Source of the DNA: an uncultured Bacteroidales bacterium | Lineage (GTDB): Bacteria > Bacteroidota > Bacteroidia > Bacteroidales > Paludibacteraceae | Direction of reading: 5' to 3' | Length of the DNA stretch: 15,197 nucleotides | Assembly (NCBI GenBank): GCA_945949375.1 | Contig: CAMFEN010000008.1 | Span: 1 to 15,197, forward strand | Shown: positions 1-6,570 of the stretch, one piece after another | Numbering within the stretch: the first letter of the stretch is position 1 | Layout: each line of letters begins with the position of its first letter | Notes under the pieces: model-generated | Database searches by the model: none | Told to the model about the DNA's origin: nothing | Seen by the model: only the letters and a program-made list of their open reading frames with translations | Translations under genes and position numbers: made by a program

Positions 1-3000
1 CTTCGTTATGCCGTCCGGCGCACTGAAATAGGTGGTGATGGTCTGCCCGAGCAACTGCCCCACGGGGAACACACTCGGGATGGTCTTCGTGCGCATAGGA
101 AGTGAGTCCACGTATGCAAAGCGGTCGGGTGCAAAGTCCGCCAGCGACACACCGTCCAGTAAGATGTCCGATAGCAGGGCATTACCCGATATCGTGCGCG
201 TATACTTTATTATATAGGTAATAGTGGTGCCGTTCTCGGCAGTAACAGTAATACGCTGTTCGTTGTCGTTCGGCTCGCTCAGCACCACGCGTTGCCCTTC
301 ACGCGCCGTATAATGGATGGCAGGCATAGGCATACCCTCGTCCAGAGAGAGGGTATATTCCGTTTGGGTCGGTTGGTAGCCGATCGTGTGCCCCTCGACC
401 TGCAAGTCCGCCAGCGTAGCATCCGAGTAGAGCGCCACGGCGAAAGTGAGCGTGTAGGTATTGCTTGCTCCGTTCTCCGCCTGCACAGTAATCCCTGTCT
501 TCATCGGCTCTAATCCGCCCATTATGATGGTCTGCGCGGGATGTCCTGCCTGATAAGTAACCACAGGCATAGTTGCGCCCGCAGGCAGGTTAATGGTATA
601 GTTGGTGGTCGTAGGCACGAAGTCTACCACTGCCTCGCCGTCCAACAGGATTGCCGCCAAAGTGGCGTCGTCGCTCAGCGTGCGGCGGAACGCAATAGTA
701 TAGGTGGCATAGTCCGCCCCCGCAGACACCACCAGCAGCACGGTGTCTTGCTTCTCTAATCGTTGCACCGTCTGCCCCTCGCCGGCTACCCATGTCAGCA
801 CAGGGCGCGTGCCTTTGAAGTCCACCGCGTAATCGGTCTTAACAGGCGAGAAGTCCTCTATCGCCACATCATCCAGCAAGATATTTTGCAGTTGTACTGC
901 AGTCTGCGCTGTTTTCTTAAAGAGAATCGTATAGGTGTTGGCAGCACCTTGCTCGGGTTGCACACGGATACGCGCTGTGCCCTCGCCATAGGGCGTGGTG
1001 ATGGTTACCTGTTGCCCATTCTCCTTATCTACCGTAATAACAGGGCAGGTTGTGCTGGTCAGTTCTATCTCGTAGGCAAGCACGTTCTTGTCGAAATCAG
1101 GCAACGAGTCGCCGTTCAAGTAAATCATCTTCAGGAAAGCATTCTCCGATTTCTGCACCACGAAGGAGATTGTGTAGGTCCGCTTCGCGCCGCTGGGGGC
1201 GGTTACGGTCAGCGTATAGACATAGCCCTCTGCTATGCTCAGCACTTTCTGCGCCTCGTCGCCTTTGTCGTAGGTAAGTCCCGGTACTTCGCTCACGCCT
1301 TTCGGCAAGAGATAGGTATAGTTCAAGGTATCTTTGTGGAAGCCCTCCAGCGCCACGCCGTCCAAGTAAATCATTGAGAGCGCGGTGTTGCCGCTTACCT
1401 CCAGCGTGAAATGGAGCGTATAGGTACGGCTCGTGCCGCTCTGCGGACGCACGGTAATCTTCACATCGTCAGTGATAGCAGTACCCTTGCGCACGCTGAT
1501 AGTCTGGTACTCATCGTTAGGTGTCCAGCCCACCTCAGGCTGCTTCGTAGTTCCCATCGGCAGGTTTATCGTATATTCATCCACCTCAGGGTTGAAACCC
1601 TCCAAGTCCACGCCGTCCAGCGTAATCATACGCAGCGTGTTGTTGGTCGCTTTCAGCACGGAGAAGGTGATCTGATAGACCATCGTCTCGCCATTGCCTG
1701 CCGTTACGGTAATACGCGTGGTACCGTTGAGCCCGCCGGTTACGATGCTTACCGTCTGATACTCATCGCCTTGTTTCACCGTGATTGCCGGCAGTGTCTC
1801 CGTACCGATGGGCAACTGCACGTTGTACTGCACTTTGTCGGGAGAGAAGCCCTCCAGCGACACGCCGTCCAAGAGGATGTCTTGCAGCGTCTTCACCTCG
1901 GACTTCTCGGTGCTGACAATGATTTTATAGATACTCTGGTCGCCATTGGCAGCCGTAACGATGACGCGAGTAGTGCCATCCAACCCGCCATCTTCCACCG
2001 TAATGGTCTGATACGGGTCGCCCGCCACATAGGTAACCTTTGGCAACTCCGTTGTTCCCAAAGGCAGGTTCACGTAGTAGGTCAGCACTTCGGGGTCGAA
2101 AGCCGTGATATACCCGCCCATCTGCAAATCGCTGAGGTAGGTATAGGACGATGCCTCCAACTTAAAATTCAACTTATACACTTTCGCCACGGGGTTGCCG
2201 GGCGTGGTTACGGAAATCTGATACTGCCCGCCTTCTACCTGCGCAGGTGGGGTATGGGTGATGGTCTGTGCACCGGCAGGATACGCCGAAACGGCTTCCA
2301 CCATCGGCATGACGGTCGTCCCCACGGGCAGCGACACGCGGTATATGGTCTGCGTGGGGGTGAAGCCGGGCAAAGAGTTGCCGTTTACCTTGATGTCTTT
2401 CAACGTGTTATCCGATAGCAACGCCACCGAGAATTGTATGGTATAGGTTGAGGTGGTTTTCTTGTCCGCTGCCGTTACCACGATGGTTGCCTTGCCCGTG
2501 GTGGAGGTCGGTTGCGTGATACTTACCGTCTGGCCGTCCTCCGCTTTCTCGGCTGTTACCACCGGCACTTTGGTCGTGCCATAAGGCAACTCGTAGGTGT
2601 AACTCAGCGTGTTCGCACTGAAAGCAGCAATCGGCTCGCCGTTAACCGACAAGCCCGCTAACTTCGAGTTGGTACTCGCCGCGCGCACGAACTTTATTTT
2701 ATACGTAGTAGTGCTGCTGCCGTCCTCCGCGCGCACCGTGATGGTCGTCGGCGCACCGTCTATCTCGCCGTTGGTAATGGTTATCTCCTTGCCGCTCAGC
2801 GTTCTACCTGCGAAGTTCGCCGTTGTCCCCGCCGCATTGGTCAGCGTACCTATACCGCGCTTCGCCTCTATCTTCGGCAGAGCGGTCGCGCTCTGACCAA
2901 GAGAATAGACTTGCTCGCCGGTGGTGTTGTTCGGGTCGAAGCCCTTCCACTCCTTGTCGTCGATATAGAGTTTCTGTATCTTCGAAGAGTAGATGAGCGA

Positions 3001-3813
3001 CACATCGTCCACCCACAATGAGTTGCCGTCGTACAGCCCTGAGTTCGCGCGGAAGTTAGGATAGTTGCTCGCAGAGAAGATGATGTTCATCATCGTCGGG
3101 GCATCGTTGTTGAAGTAGTAAATCGGCACTTTGATGTTCGTCCACTCCCCGTAGGTCTTGCGCTCGCGCCACATACCCTCCGCTATCTGATTGGCTTTCT
3201 GGTCTGTACCGCACTCGTTCCCGTCTAATGCAATACGGATATCGCTCTCTTCGTTGGTCTTCGAGACCGAGGTGCAACTGCCGTTCTTGCCTTTGTACTT
3301 GCTACTCTTAGCCGTGCCCGACCAAGCATAATAAAGCAGGTAAAAATCTTCCTTATCGGTGTTGTTGCCCGTGCGCTTAATCCACACAGACATTGAGTCG
3401 GGGCGGTAGGTGAAACTAATACCGCCTTCCGTGCCCGCCGTAGCATACGACACCTTCGTCAGGCTCTCGATATACACCCACGGCTGACCCAACGAGAAAT
3501 AACCCGGACTGACCTCCGTGATACCAGCGGCACCTATCTCGCGGTCTTGCACGCGCAGACAGTAACTGCCCGTATGACCTGCTTCGCGGTAAGCGAAATT
3601 AAACTTAAAACCAAACTGCGTTACGTTGCTCACATTCCAACTTGCAGGTTGTATATTGCCGTCAAACTGCGCGCCGCTCCAGTCCTCAAAACTCGCGTTC
3701 GGCAACTGTTGCGCTTGCAAAGCACCCGCCATCATCAGCAAGCAAGCACTGATCATTAAGTACTGGCCACTGATCACAAACCTCTCAAATGTACTCATAT
3801 TAAGATTTTTCAT
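1..3813 (-). CDS. Giant secreted protein: PCMD-like N-terminal domain plus at least 12 cadherin-like beta-sandwich repeats (3' end beyond window)
   Basis: An uninterrupted frame of 1271 codons runs from ATG at 3813 to the left edge with no stop, so the protein is C-terminally incomplete. Residues 1-34 look like a signal peptide with a likely cut after A34 (GALQA, then QQLPN). A lipobox-like ISAC at 21-24 is a weaker alternative. Residues about 36-278 start with LPNASFEDW and end with LWVDDVSLIY, resembling the putative carbohydrate metabolism domain (PCMD) of Bacteroidota surface proteins. Then follow about 12 units of 77-88 residues, each with a LDGV/VNG start, a YxVxLPxGTT middle and a TYTIQF end, as in cadherin-like beta-sandwich domains. 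Unit anchors fall near 2640, 2380, 2115, 1867, 1615, 1360, 1114, 870, 640, 395 and 154, after a diverged first unit near 2950. ATG at 3798 is an alternative start. Role is inferred: a surface stalk or carbohydrate-related adhesin. Sorting signals would lie outside the window. Confidence 0.88.
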   Translation of the reverse strand, partial: MKNLNMSTFERFVISGQYLMISACLLMMAGALQAQQLPNASFEDWSGAQFDGNIQPASWNVSNVTQFGFKFNFAYREAGHTGSYCLRVQDREIGAAGITEVSPGYFSLGQPWVYIESLTKVSYATAGTEGGISFTYRPDSMSVWIKRTGNNTDKEDFYLLYYAWSGTAKSSKYKGKNGSCTSVSKTNEESDIRIALDGNECGTDQKANQIAEGMWRERKTYGEWTNIKVPIYYFNNDAPTMMNIIFSASNYPNFRANSGLYDGNSLWVDDVSLIYSSKIQKLYIDDKEWKGFDPNNTTGEQVYSLGQSATALPKIEAKRGIGTLTNAAGTTANFAGRTLSGKEITITNGEIDGAPTTITVRAEDGSSTTTYKIKFVRAASTNSKLAGLSVNGEPIAAFSANTLSYTYELPYGTTKVPVVTAEKAEDGQTVSITQPTSTTGKATIVVTAADKKTTSTYTIQFSVALLSDNTLKDIKVNGNSLPGFTPTQTIYRVSLPVGTTVMPMVEAVSAYPAGAQTITHTPPAQVEGGQYQISVTTPGNPVAKVYKLNFKLEASSYTYLSDLQMGGYITAFDPEVLTYYVNLPLGTTELPKVTYVAGDPYQTITVEDGGLDGTTRVIVTAANGDQSIYKIIVSTEKSEVKTLQDILLDGVSLEGFSPDKVQYNVQLPIGTETLPAITVKQGDEYQTVSIVTGGLNGTTRITVTAGNGETMVYQITFSVLKATNNTLRMITLDGVDLEGFNPEVDEYTINLPMGTTKQPEVGWTPNDEYQTISVRKGTAITDDVKITVRPQSGTSRTYTLHFTLEVSGNTALSMIYLDGVALEGFHKDTLNYTYLLPKGVSEVPGLTYDKGDEAQKVLSIAEGYVYTLTVTAPSGAKRTYTISFVVQKSENAFLKMIYLNGDSLPDFDKNVLAYEIELTSTTCPVITVDKENGQQVTITTPYGEGTARIRVQPEQGAANTYTILFKKTAQTAVQLQNILLDDVAIEDFSPVKTDYAVDFKGTRPVLTWVAGEGQTVQRLEKQDTVLLVVSAGADYATYTIAFRRTLSDDATLAAILLDGEAVVDFVPTTTNYTINLPAGATMPVVTYQAGHPAQTIIMGGLEPMKTGITVQAENGASNTYTLTFAVALYSDATLADLQVEGHTIGYQPTQTEYTLSLDEGMPMPAIHYTAREGQRVVLSEPNDNEQRITVTAENGTTITYIIKYTRTISGNALLSDILLDGVSLADFAPDRFAYVDSLPMRTKTIPSVFPVGQLLGQTITTYFSAPDGITK

Positions 3814-3862
3814 AAGATTATTATGATTTTACGTGATTTTATTGTATTTTTATTTCCGGCTG

Positions 3863-3893
3863 CAAAATTACTGCTATTTTTCCATACCCACAA
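3863..3893 (-). promoter_or_regulatory. Bacteroidota-type promoter of the giant secreted protein gene
   Basis: On the minus strand TTG (3893-3891) is followed by exactly 20 nt and then TAATTTTG (3870-3863), matching the Bacteroidota -33/-7 form TTG-N19-21-TAnnTTTG. It predicts a transcript start near 3856 and a leader of roughly 40 nt before ATG 3813. It is a sequence match only. Confidence 0.65.
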
Positions 3894-3996
3894 GCCACCA
3901 CATTACGAAAAAGATTACAATTATTAAGAAAGGTCACCGACCAAGTTCTCGAGCGTCCCCGACTGCAAACAACTGCCATACTGACAAACGGAAAAG

Positions 3997-4053
3997 CGCT
4001 CCGCTGAAAGACTGATACATCTTAGAATAGTAAATCAGTCGTTCAGCGAAGCG
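3997..4053 (-). terminator. Hairpin behind the SGNH hydrolase gene, probable terminator built from two repeat copies
   Basis: Arms 3997-4016 and 4034-4053 are complementary at 18 of 20 positions around a 17-nt loop. Read on the minus strand, the hairpin starts 25 nt after the SGNH stop and is followed by a short T-rich run (CTTTTCC). The arms belong to the GACCGC...GCTGAAAGAC repeat family also seen at 4089-4112 and 13019-13092, so the terminator may have arisen from a repeat pair. Confidence 0.5.
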
Positions 4054-4078
4054 GTCAAAAAGCGCGATGCACAATCTT

Positions 4079-4780
4079 TCAAAGGAGTGGTCTTTCAGCG
4101 CGGAGCGCGGTCTGACCCGCTATCCAGTCCGCCATCATCCTATGCCCGGCGGCATTGGGATGGATGCCATCAGCGCAGAGGTTCGCCTGATAATCGCGGC
4201 TCAGCAGGAACGGCGTGGTGATATCCAGTAACGGCACGCGCTCCTCCGCTGCCAAACGGAACAACTCCAAGTTGTACATATCGTGGTAGTTGCGCACACG
4301 CTCCACATGCCCTAACCAATCATACACATTCTGCCGCTCAGGCGCCGTCATGCCCCTCGTCTGGAAGTCGATAAACCGCTCCCCGTCCATCAGCGGAAGA
4401 GAAATCATCACAGGGCGACTCCCTAATTCCCTAACACGCTGAATCATACTGCGATAAACCTCTACAAACCGCGCTATCGGCGTGCGTGGCTCGTGCGCTT
4501 CACTCGGGTGCTCCGCTATCTCCTGCCAGCAAAAATCAGAGTCATTACCACCAAACTCCAGCACCGTGATGTCTGCCGCTGCCACGGCTTCTTCGCGCTG
4601 TGCCAGCACATGCTGACCACGCTCCACCGTACTGCCCATCTTGCTGAAGTTCTGCAAGTTCAGCCCCAATTTCTCCGCGCATAGTTCCGCCACACCCTCT
4701 TTCAGCAGCGTATATCGTTCATTGACCAATACCACACCGCGAGCAATCGAGTCGCCCAACAAAACAACATTCTTTGCCAT
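4079..4780 (-). CDS. SGNH/GDSL-family hydrolase, cytoplasmic
   Basis: This 233-residue protein has the SGNH hydrolase blocks in order. Block I is GDSI at 9-12 with Ser11 as nucleophile, block II has Gly49 in KMGST, block III is GGND at 77-80 with Asn79, and block V is DGIHP at 204-208 with Asp204 and His207 as the dyad. Such enzymes are esterases or lipases acting on acyl or acetyl groups; the substrate cannot be read from sequence. No signal peptide or membrane segment is visible, so it probably acts in the cytoplasm. The length fits single-domain family members. The last residues (about 224-231, TALRAERP) are encoded by a copy of a dispersed repeat found elsewhere in non-coding DNA, so the native C-terminus has probably been replaced or extended. 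It appears monocistronic, with a hairpin behind it. Confidence 0.88.
   Translation of the reverse strand: MAKNVVLLGDSIARGVVLVNERYTLLKEGVAELCAEKLGLNLQNFSKMGSTVERGQHVLAQREEAVAAADITVLEFGGNDSDFCWQEIAEHPSEAHEPRTPIARFVEVYRSMIQRVRELGSRPVMISLPLMDGERFIDFQTRGMTAPERQNVYDWLGHVERVRNYHDMYNLELFRLAAEERVPLLDITTPFLLSRDYQANLCADGIHPNAAGHRMMADWIAGQTALRAERPLL
4089..4112 (-). repeat. Copy of GACCGC...GCTGAAAGAC dispersed repeat inside the SGNH gene
   Basis: On the minus strand this 24-nt stretch reads GACCGCGCTCCGCGC followed by TGAAAGACC. The same unit, with A for T or C in the centre, recurs at 13019-13038 and 13073-13092, and in diverged form in both arms of the hairpin at 3997-4053. Here it is translated as the C-terminal tail of the hydrolase. 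Confidence 0.75.
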
Positions 4781-4806
4781 AATACCTTAACATTAATTTA
4801 CGTTAA

Positions 4807-4814
4807 CAAACATA
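4807..4814 (-). promoter_or_regulatory. Possible -7 element for the SGNH hydrolase gene
   Basis: TATGTTTG on the minus strand fits TAnnTTTG and lies 26 nt before the ATG at 4780. No TTG is found at the expected distance upstream (around 4835), so only half of the promoter pattern is present. Confidence 0.3.
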
Positions 4815-4902
4815 CAATTATCGCTTTATGAACATATCATTAGCGTGTAATGATGTATTCTTTTATGCCTCCATTAAAGCCCATTAAAAGGTCTGGTGAT
4901 AC

Positions 4903-4921
4903 TCCGTTAATTAACGTTAAT
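4903..4921 (+). promoter_or_regulatory. Tandem LytTR-like boxes / TTAACGTTAA palindrome
   Basis: TCCGTTAAT (4903-4911) and AACGTTAAT (4913-4921) both fit the published LytTR half-site pattern [TA][AC][CA]GTTN[AG][TG]. They start 10 bp apart rather than the usual 21-22, and they overlap the palindromes GTTAATTAAC and TTAACGTTAA. A near match, TACGTTAAC, lies at 4799-4807 beside the possible SGNH -7 element. Binding by the neighbouring LytTR protein is only a suggestion. Confidence 0.25.
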
Positions 4922-5052
4922 TTGACCATTAATCCTTCTTTGATTCCTTGCCATCAGAATTAGTGCATAATTAACGAACATTAGCGGTGAATATCAAGGC
5001 AGTATTCAATGGTTCTTTACATGGTCTTTAACGAAGAAAACGCAAAACATAA

Positions 5053-5145
5053 TTACTCTCTTATTTCCTGCCACATACTATATACGGCAAATACAGGAAA
5101 CAAGAAGACCAACAACAGGTTAAATAATAAATCATTCTTTTTCAT
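5053..5145 (-). CDS. Putative 30-residue single-span membrane peptide
   Basis: On the minus strand ATG at 5145 opens a 30-codon frame ending in TAA at 5053. It begins with the basic, polar sequence MKKND, continues with a hydrophobic stretch at residues 6-22 (LLFNLLLVFLFPVFAVY), and ends in a charged WQEIRE tail. That is the layout of a small single-pass membrane protein. A promoter matching the Bacteroidota consensus lies at 5233-5263, giving a predicted leader of about 80 nt that contains a GCAGGCG hairpin repeat. The ATG is preceded by an A-rich stretch, as is common in this phylum. No homologue is recognised and no function is assigned. The frame is short enough to be chance, but promoter, start context and peptide layout agree. 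Confidence 0.45.
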   Translation of the reverse strand: MKKNDLLFNLLLVFLFPVFAVYSMWQEIRE

Positions 5146-5179
5146 AGTGTATTTTGTTTTTATCATTTACATTCTTTTA

Positions 5180-5204
5180 GCAGGCGGGGACGCCTGCGTA
5201 CCCG
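5180..5204. repeat. GCAGGCG hairpin repeat, copy A
   Basis: GCAGGCG and CGCCTGC form a perfect 7-bp stem around GGGA, followed by GTACCCG. Copies B (5535-5556), C (5658-5681) and D (10235-10260) share the stem and the trailing CCC. Copies A and D also share a TTTA just upstream. This copy lies in the predicted leader of the 30-codon gene. Confidence 0.8.
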
Positions 5205-5232
5205 AGCAAAGTGCATTCCGAAAATTTTGGTG

Positions 5233-5263
5233 CAAAATTAGTCCCTTTTTGGCAGGCGTGCAA
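5233..5263 (-). promoter_or_regulatory. Bacteroidota-type promoter upstream of the 30-codon gene
   Basis: On the minus strand TTG (5263-5261), exactly 20 nt, then TAATTTTG (5240-5233). The -7 element is identical to that of the giant secreted protein promoter at 3863-3893. Its spacer contains most of the left arm of an imperfect inverted repeat (5238-5252 with 5303-5318), which could be an operator. Confidence 0.55.
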
Positions 5264-5318
5264 CAAATAGTGATTGTATGGCATGATTTTTGATAAAACA
5301 TACCAAAAAGAGGACTAA
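5238..5318. promoter_or_regulatory. Imperfect inverted repeat over the small-gene promoter
   Basis: TTAGTCCCTTTTTGG at 5238-5252 is mirrored by CCAAAAAGAGGACTAA at 5303-5318, with a single inserted A. The left arm overlaps the spacer and -7 element of the promoter at 5233-5263, and the right arm lies upstream of it. The 50-bp spacing suggests an operator pair more than an RNA terminator. Confidence 0.4.
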
Positions 5319-5331
5319 ATCGTCCATATAG

Positions 5332-5390
5332 TGACAAAATAAGCCAATTTCCCATTTTGTCACAACAAAGAAAATGACAAAATTTAGTCA
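5332..5390. promoter_or_regulatory. Three TGACAAAAT boxes, operator-like
   Basis: TGACAAAAT occurs at 5332-5340 (plus), 5354-5362 (minus) and 5375-5383 (plus). The starts are 22 and 21 bp apart, about two helical turns. The first two form a perfect 10-bp inverted repeat, GTGACAAAAT with ATTTTGTCAC, around a 13-nt centre. The third sits in a near-palindrome, TGACAAAATTTAGTCA. The cluster lies between the leftward small-gene promoter and the rightward LytTR gene. Confidence 0.45.
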
Positions 5391-5534
5391 AGTTATTACC
5401 CTCCGATGACCCCATCCGCTATTTTCCCTCCGTTGTCAATTCGGCAGGCGGTGATATCTGCATACACCGGACATTATTGGCTCGTACGTGCTATGAGTTG
5501 TACAGCTAAAACAGGCAAGGCTTGCGCCTTGTCC

Positions 5535-5681
5535 GCAGGCGAGACGCCTGCGTCCCCAGTGGTGTTTTCGCGTAATGGTGCGGCCTGGAGACCGCACCTC
5601 CTTGAAAGGTTCCCCTCATTACCGATGGTGCGGCCTGGAGACCGCACCTCCTTGAAAGCAGGCGGGGACGCCTGCGCACCC
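5535..5681. repeat. Mosaic of GCAGGCG hairpins (copies B, C) and a 34-bp perfect direct repeat
   Basis: Copy B of the GCAGGCG hairpin lies at 5535-5556, with loop AGA. Two identical 34-bp units at 5575-5608 and 5625-5658 each contain the hairpin GGTGCGG-CCTGGAGA-CCGCACC and end in CTCCTTGAAAG. Copy C of GCAGGCG abuts the second unit at 5658-5681. The frame reading through here encodes only repeat-derived peptide and is not called as a gene. Confidence 0.8.
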
Positions 5682-5715
5682 AGACAGGCACTTGCACATT
5701 CGGTTATTCAGAATT

Positions 5716-5757
5716 CACAATTCATAATACATAAGTCACAATACATAATTCATAATT
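5716..5757. repeat. Two tandem 21-bp AT-rich units just before the LytTR gene
   Basis: Units 5716-5736 and 5737-5757 agree at 18 of 21 positions and are built from CACAATNCATAAT and CATAANT blocks. The second unit ends 3 nt before the ATG at 5761. They could influence translation or transcription start, or be a simple repeat expansion. Confidence 0.65.
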
Positions 5758-5760
5758 TTT

Positions 5761-6570
5761 ATGCTTCCTCGTTCTATTCTTTCCGTTGCTTCTTTGCTGA
5801 CCCATGTGTTAGCAATACCGGCATGTTTTTTAATCTCTGTGTTTATCTATCGCTCTGCTTGGATGGTGGCATATTTGGACATGGGGGTGGGTCGCCTTAC
5901 GCTCAACACTCTCATGCTTATGTGTATCATTTTAGGCATCCTCTGCGCGAGTCGTATTCCTATGGCGGCATGCCGTAAGTACCTGCACCTTAAATGGGTG
6001 CACTACGTCCTGTGGTCTATCGCTGAAATCATCTTGATGGCACTGTTCATGGGGCTTTATATGGCACTCATGTACAAGAATACCGAATTGGCCGTCGGCT
6101 CTATCTACTATTTCCCCAATGTCGGCAAGTGCATGTCCTTGTTGCTCACCACCATCCTCTTGCCTTACCTCTTTATCAACGCCCTGTTCAGTAACTTCCG
6201 AGAGACAAGCAATGCCGCGCAAGAGGATAACCTTGTGCGCTTCCATGATGCTACCCAGCGGCTGAAATTAGGCATTTCAGCCGAAGCTATCTTGTACATA
6301 AAAGCCGATGAGAACTATGTGAATATCTGCTACATGGACGGCGAGCGGCAGAAAGAGTATGCCTTGCGCAACTCCATGCGCTCCATAGAGCCCGTTATGC
6401 AGCGAGCGGGTATCGTGCGTTGCCAACGCTCGTATTTCGTTAATCCGCGGCACGTTACTGTGCTTCGCAAAGACAAAGAAGGGGCTATCGTAGCGGAGTT
6501 AGACACTGCATCCTCGAAATCCATCCCCGTTTCTCCGAAATACTACGATTCACTCAACCAACTATTGTAG
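5761..6570 (+). CDS. Membrane-anchored LytTR-family transcriptional regulator
   Basis: The 269-residue protein has four hydrophobic helices at about 9-30, 48-66, 80-104 and 122-144. A linker follows, then a C-terminal LytTR DNA-binding domain at about 168-267 (EAILYIKADENYVNICY, then RNSMRSIEPVM and RCQRSYFVNP). LytTR domains bind short direct repeats in promoters. Here there is no receiver domain and no adjacent histidine kinase, so the membrane part probably senses the signal itself or associates with a partner, keeping the regulator at the inner membrane. The ATG at 5761 directly follows AT-rich 21-bp repeats; no consensus promoter was found. The gene converges on rlmN with a 17-bp coding overlap. 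Its targets are unknown; operator-like boxes at 5332-5390 and 4903-4921 are candidates, given that many regulators control neighbouring genes. Confidence 0.85.
   Translation: MLPRSILSVASLLTHVLAIPACFLISVFIYRSAWMVAYLDMGVGRLTLNTLMLMCIILGILCASRIPMAACRKYLHLKWVHYVLWSIAEIILMALFMGLYMALMYKNTELAVGSIYYFPNVGKCMSLLLTTILLPYLFINALFSNFRETSNAAQEDNLVRFHDATQRLKLGISAEAILYIKADENYVNICYMDGERQKEYALRNSMRSIEPVMQRAGIVRCQRSYFVNPRHVTVLRKDKEGAIVAELDTASSKSIPVSPKYYDSLNQLL

Larger units (their letters stand above)
4781..5760. other. Long intergenic region, repeat-rich, with one putative small gene
   Basis: This 980-bp region separates the leftward SGNH gene from the rightward LytTR gene. Its left half (4781-5050) is AT-rich with TTAACGTTAA-type palindromes. 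The centre (5053-5390) holds a putative 30-codon gene, its promoter and operator-like repeats. The right part (5535-5757) is a mosaic of dispersed hairpin repeats and a 21-bp tandem duplication. I found no good promoter match for the LytTR gene itself. Confidence 0.7.

Noticed and set aside
763..3446. Long plus- and minus-frame ORFs here (for example 763-1377 and 1411-2418 plus)
   Set aside because: They lie antisense or out of frame to the continuous 1271-codon repeat protein and have no family features. They arise from the periodic repeat composition.
5009..5293. 94-codon plus ORF and the opposing 5167-5415 minus ORF
   Set aside because: The first is antisense to the putative small gene. 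Both cross the promoter, inverted repeats and a GCAGGCG element, and neither resembles a known protein.
5406..5978. 190-codon plus ORF before and into the LytTR gene
   Set aside because: Its first part translates dispersed repeats (AGGDAC-like peptide) and its second part is out of frame with the LytTR gene.
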